A DNA stretch of 64,000 nucleotides from Denitratisoma sp. DHT3 (GTDB taxonomy: Bacteria; Pseudomonadota; Gammaproteobacteria; Burkholderiales; Rhodocyclaceae). Both the position numbers and the translations under genes were made by a program. Below are positions 61,796-64,000 of the stretch, piece after piece (within the stretch, counting starts at the first letter, position 1; each line of letters opens with the position of its first letter). The notes under the pieces are model-generated. The model worked only from the letters and a program-made list of their open reading frames with translations, did no database searches and was not told where the DNA came from. The stretch spans positions 1,598,047 through 1,662,046 of the forward strand of contig NZ_CP020914.1 in assembly GCF_007833355.1 (NCBI RefSeq), written 5' to 3'.

Positions 61796-61808
61796 GGGAA
61801 TGCCGCAA

Positions 61809-61841
61809 AGGCGGGGCGAAAGCGCAGAAAGCGCCCCGCCT
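61809..61841 (-). terminator. Hairpin between fimV and the membrane-protein gene
   Basis: AGGCGGGGCG (61809-61818) and CGCCCCGCCT (61832-61841) form a perfect 10-bp stem with a 13-base loop, 6 bp after the fimV stop. Read on the minus strand it is followed by only TT, so it may attenuate rather than end transcription into the truA-trp operon. Confidence 0.55.
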
Positions 61842-61847
61842 GCCGGA

Positions 61848-64000
61848 TCAGCCAAGCCGGGCGAGCTTGTCGCGGGCAAGCGCCTGTTGCGACGGGCTGC
61901 CTTCGTGGATCACTTCCTGGAACAGCTCCCGCGCGCCATCCGTGTCGCCCATCTCCTCGTAGGCCTGGGCCAATTCCAGCTTGGTGGCCGCTTCGGGATT
62001 GTCCGGCGTCGTCTCGCCGCCAGCGAGATCGGGCAACGGAGGAGCCGGCTCCTCCGCAAGAGATGCCGCGGGTCCGTCAAGGCCGAGATCAAGGTCGATG
62101 TCGGACAAATCCGGCAGCGGCGCCGCCGGCTCGGTCTCGCGCGCCAGGGCGGGAGCGGAGGCCGAAGTACTTTCCGGCTCGAAATTGTCCAACTCCAGGT
62201 CGAAGTCGAAATCCAGCGCTGGCGGTTCGGCCTCACCTGCGGCCTGAGCGGCCGGGGGCGATTCCGCAGCGGGGAAAACCAGGGGCTCCGCCGCTTCCGT
62301 GCCGGGATCCAAGTCGAAGTCGATGGATTGCGCCTCGGCCGCCGCCTCGCCGACCGGGACCTCCGGACTCACCGCAGGTTCGGGCGTGGGTTCGGGTGCG
62401 GGCTCAGGCGCCGCCGCTTCCGCCGGCGACCCCAGATCGAAATCGAAGTCGAGCGCGTTCGACTCCACCACGGCGGCGGCGGGCGCCTCGGGCTCGGGAG
62501 CCCGCGGAACGGCGCTATCCGGTCCGCCCAGATCGAAATCGAGGCTTTCCACCTCGTCGCCCACATGCCCCGCCACCGCATCCAACGGTGCGGGAGACGG
62601 AATTGCCGCCTCTTCCGCGGCCCCCAGGCCAAGATCGAAATCGAGACTGGCAATCTCGTCCGCGGATGAAGGAATGGCCACATCGACCGCATCGGTCTCG
62701 GCGGCCTCGGCGGTATCAGCCGCTTCCTCCGCCGGCGACACCCGAACCTCATCCAACGCTACGGCGGGTTCGGCCTGCGGCGCGCCCAGGTCAAGATCGA
62801 AATCAAGTGCCTGCGGCAACTCCTCCTGCTGCGCGGACTCCTGCGCCGGCATGGTCTGCGCTGCCTCGGGCGCCGCACTTTCCTCGGATTCCGGAACCGA
62901 TGCCGGCTCGCCATACAACGGATTCGATGGGTCGATGGTGCGGCCGAGAGCGACGGCCTTGGCCCACTCGTCCCCCACGCCGCCGGTCTGGGCATGCAGG
63001 TCGGAAGCCACGGTATTGAACTGGGCAACGGCCATGCGGCTGGCGTAGACGTCCAGCAGCTTGAGATGGACCGCGAGCCGGGAAGGATCCTGCTTCAAGG
63101 CATCCAGCAGGATTTCCTCGGCCTGGGTATCCCGACCATAGGCCAGATACACGTCGGCTTCCTGCACCGGATCGATGGCGTCGTGGGCATCGGCGCCAGC
63201 GGCGGCCTCCAGGCCAAAGTCGGTGACTGCGCCGGCGGCGCCGGTATCGATGCTGGCTCCACCACTGGCGCTGAATACCGAACTGGCATAGACGGAACTG
63301 CCGGCCACGGATGACGGCGCGGCCGCCTGCGCACGCTTGCGCTGCCAGCCACGGAATCCGAAATAACCGGCCAGCAGGGCGATCAGGCCGCCGCCGCCCA
63401 AAACCAGCGGCTGATTCTCCTCGATGAAGCTGGGTTCATGAATCGCGGGCGGCGCTGGTTTCTTGGCCGGCGGCTGGGATTTGGCCGTCTGGGGTCCGCT
63501 GCTGCCTGGAGCGGGCGCCGGTTTTTCGACCGCGGGCGCCTTCGTCTGCGCAGCGGTGGGCTGGGCCGGCTCGGGCGCTTTGACCGGCGCAGCCTTCCTG
63601 GGCTCGGCCGGCGTGTGCTTCCCGGCCTGGGCCTGCTGCTGCGCGCCGGCGGCGGCCTGGCTTTTCATTTCGGCCAGCTTTTTCAGGTCGGCCAGATTCT
63701 TTTCCAACTCCGCAACGCGGCTCTGCGCATCCTTCAGTGCTTTATCGCGAACGGCGGCGCCTTCCTCGCTTCCAGCCTTGGCGGTTCCGCCGGCCTTGGC
63801 GGACTCGGTGCGCGACACCTGCAGCCTGTCCTTGCCGGCGGGCGTCGGCGCCCTGTCCTCGACCTTGGGGGTGATCTTTCCGGCCACGGCCTGCCGCGGA
63901 GCCTCTTCCCTGGCCGCTGGACCAGCGGCGGCCGCGGCCGCCAATTTCTTGCGATACGCATCGAAATCCACCGACTGGGCGACCACGATGCCGCGGGCCT
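61848..64000 (-). CDS. fimV: FimV/HubP-family polar pilus-assembly protein, 3' part
   Basis: About 717 residues are visible; the frame runs off the window end, so the signal peptide and LysM domain lie outside. Visible parts: QSVDFDAYRKKLAA (end of the FimV N-terminal region), a coiled coil (RVAELEKNLADLKKLAEMKS), an Ala/Pro/Lys-rich stretch, and one transmembrane helix (LVLGGGGLIALLAGYFGFRG). The cytosolic part has a TPR-like region (QEADVYLAYGRDTQAEEILL), about seven acidic DFDLG-type repeats, and the C-terminal FimV domain (LELAQAYEEMGDTDGARELF). FimV organises type IV pili, twitching and polar signalling in Pseudomonas. Confidence 0.9.
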   Translation of the reverse strand, partial: ARGIVVAQSVDFDAYRKKLAAAAAAGPAAREEAPRQAVAGKITPKVEDRAPTPAGKDRLQVSRTESAKAGGTAKAGSEEGAAVRDKALKDAQSRVAELEKNLADLKKLAEMKSQAAAGAQQQAQAGKHTPAEPRKAAPVKAPEPAQPTAAQTKAPAVEKPAPAPGSSGPQTAKSQPPAKKPAPPAIHEPSFIEENQPLVLGGGGLIALLAGYFGFRGWQRKRAQAAAPSSVAGSSVYASSVFSASGGASIDTGAAGAVTDFGLEAAAGADAHDAIDPVQEADVYLAYGRDTQAEEILLDALKQDPSRLAVHLKLLDVYASRMAVAQFNTVASDLHAQTGGVGDEWAKAVALGRTIDPSNPLYGEPASVPESEESAAPEAAQTMPAQESAQQEELPQALDFDLDLGAPQAEPAVALDEVRVSPAEEAADTAEAAETDAVDVAIPSSADEIASLDFDLGLGAAEEAAIPSPAPLDAVAGHVGDEVESLDFDLGGPDSAVPRAPEPEAPAAAVVESNALDFDFDLGSPAEAAAPEPAPEPTPEPAVSPEVPVGEAAAEAQSIDFDLDPGTEAAEPLVFPAAESPPAAQAAGEAEPPALDFDFDLELDNFEPESTSASAPALARETEPAAPLPDLSDIDLDLGLDGPAASLAEEPAPPLPDLAGGETTPDNPEAATKLELAQAYEEMGDTDGARELFQEVIHEGSPSQQALARDKLARLG

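Noticed and set aside
62060..62840. Repeated DNA in fimV considered as a CRISPR or tandem-repeat array
   Set aside because: The repeats are imperfect, codon-phased and explained by repeated protein motifs; spacers are not unique foreign-like sequences.

Overview
The window is high-G+C DNA from a bacterium that respires nitrate, most likely a betaproteobacterium. The inference rests on gene order: fimV-truA-trpF-trpB-trpA-accD-folC-dedD-cvpA-purF-metZ, pcnB-folK, panBCD, narXL beside narK1K2GHJI, and an EpsA/E/F/G/L exopolysaccharide set of the kind known from Methylobacillus and Rhodocyclales relatives. A Rhodocyclales or Sterolibacteriaceae placement is a guess from gene content only. No rRNA, CRISPR array, prophage or intact insertion sequence was seen.

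Layout. 1-13.6 kb: exopolysaccharide cluster. A priming glycosyltransferase (5' partial) and a mannose-1-phosphate guanylyltransferase lie on the plus strand. A tightly overlapped minus-strand operon carries the OPX exporter EpsE, the Wzz-like EpsF, the kinase-like EpsG, an O-antigen-ligase/Wzy-like protein, two GT4 glycosyltransferases, a Wzx-like flippase and the first 79 codons of an epimerase. Divergent from it are the LuxR-type regulator EpsA and the outer-membrane barrel EpsL. Near 2353 the guanylyltransferase and the epimerase are both cut off and joined tail to tail, which points to a rearrangement or an assembly join. 13.7-24.4 kb: housekeeping genes (thpR, ispF, ispD, a DUF4010/MgtC-like membrane protein, rnr, tRNA-Leu, pcnB, folK) plus the complete AmmeMemoRadiSam trio (Memo, AMMECR1, radical SAM), with a newly noticed 21-codon leader frame coupled to AMMECR1. 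24.4-26.6 kb: panB, panC, panD and a terminator.

26.8-39.2 kb: the nitrate respiration locus narK1-narK2-narG-narH-narJ-narI-narX-narL, all plus strand: two transporters, the membrane-bound nitrate reductase with its chaperone, and the nitrate-sensing two-component system. 39.3-45.1 kb: two small orphan genes, a Cu(I) P1B-ATPase, a SafE-type membrane protein, hemN and a divergent fnr with a near-consensus FNR box between them. This set fits low-oxygen haem and cytochrome oxidase biogenesis. 45.1-49.5 kb: a lower-G+C gene-free stretch, then tonB-exbB-exbD-exbD and a TPR lipid- or periplasm-directed protein. 49.5-50.6 kb: an SDR dehydrogenase, tRNA-Pro and tRNA-Arg. 50.6-64 kb: a minus-strand run of WYL regulator, metZ, purF, cvpA, dedD, folC, accD, trpA, trpB, trpF, truA, a small membrane protein and the 3' part of fimV, which runs off the window.

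The most unusual items are the truncated tail-to-tail manC/epimerase junction, the coupled mini-ORF before AMMECR1, a family of GC-hairpin plus CTCGCTACGCTCG palindromic repeats in intergenic gaps, two tRNA promoters sharing the same -10 block (one with its -35 inside the rnr start), and the low-G+C remnant-like stretch before tonB.
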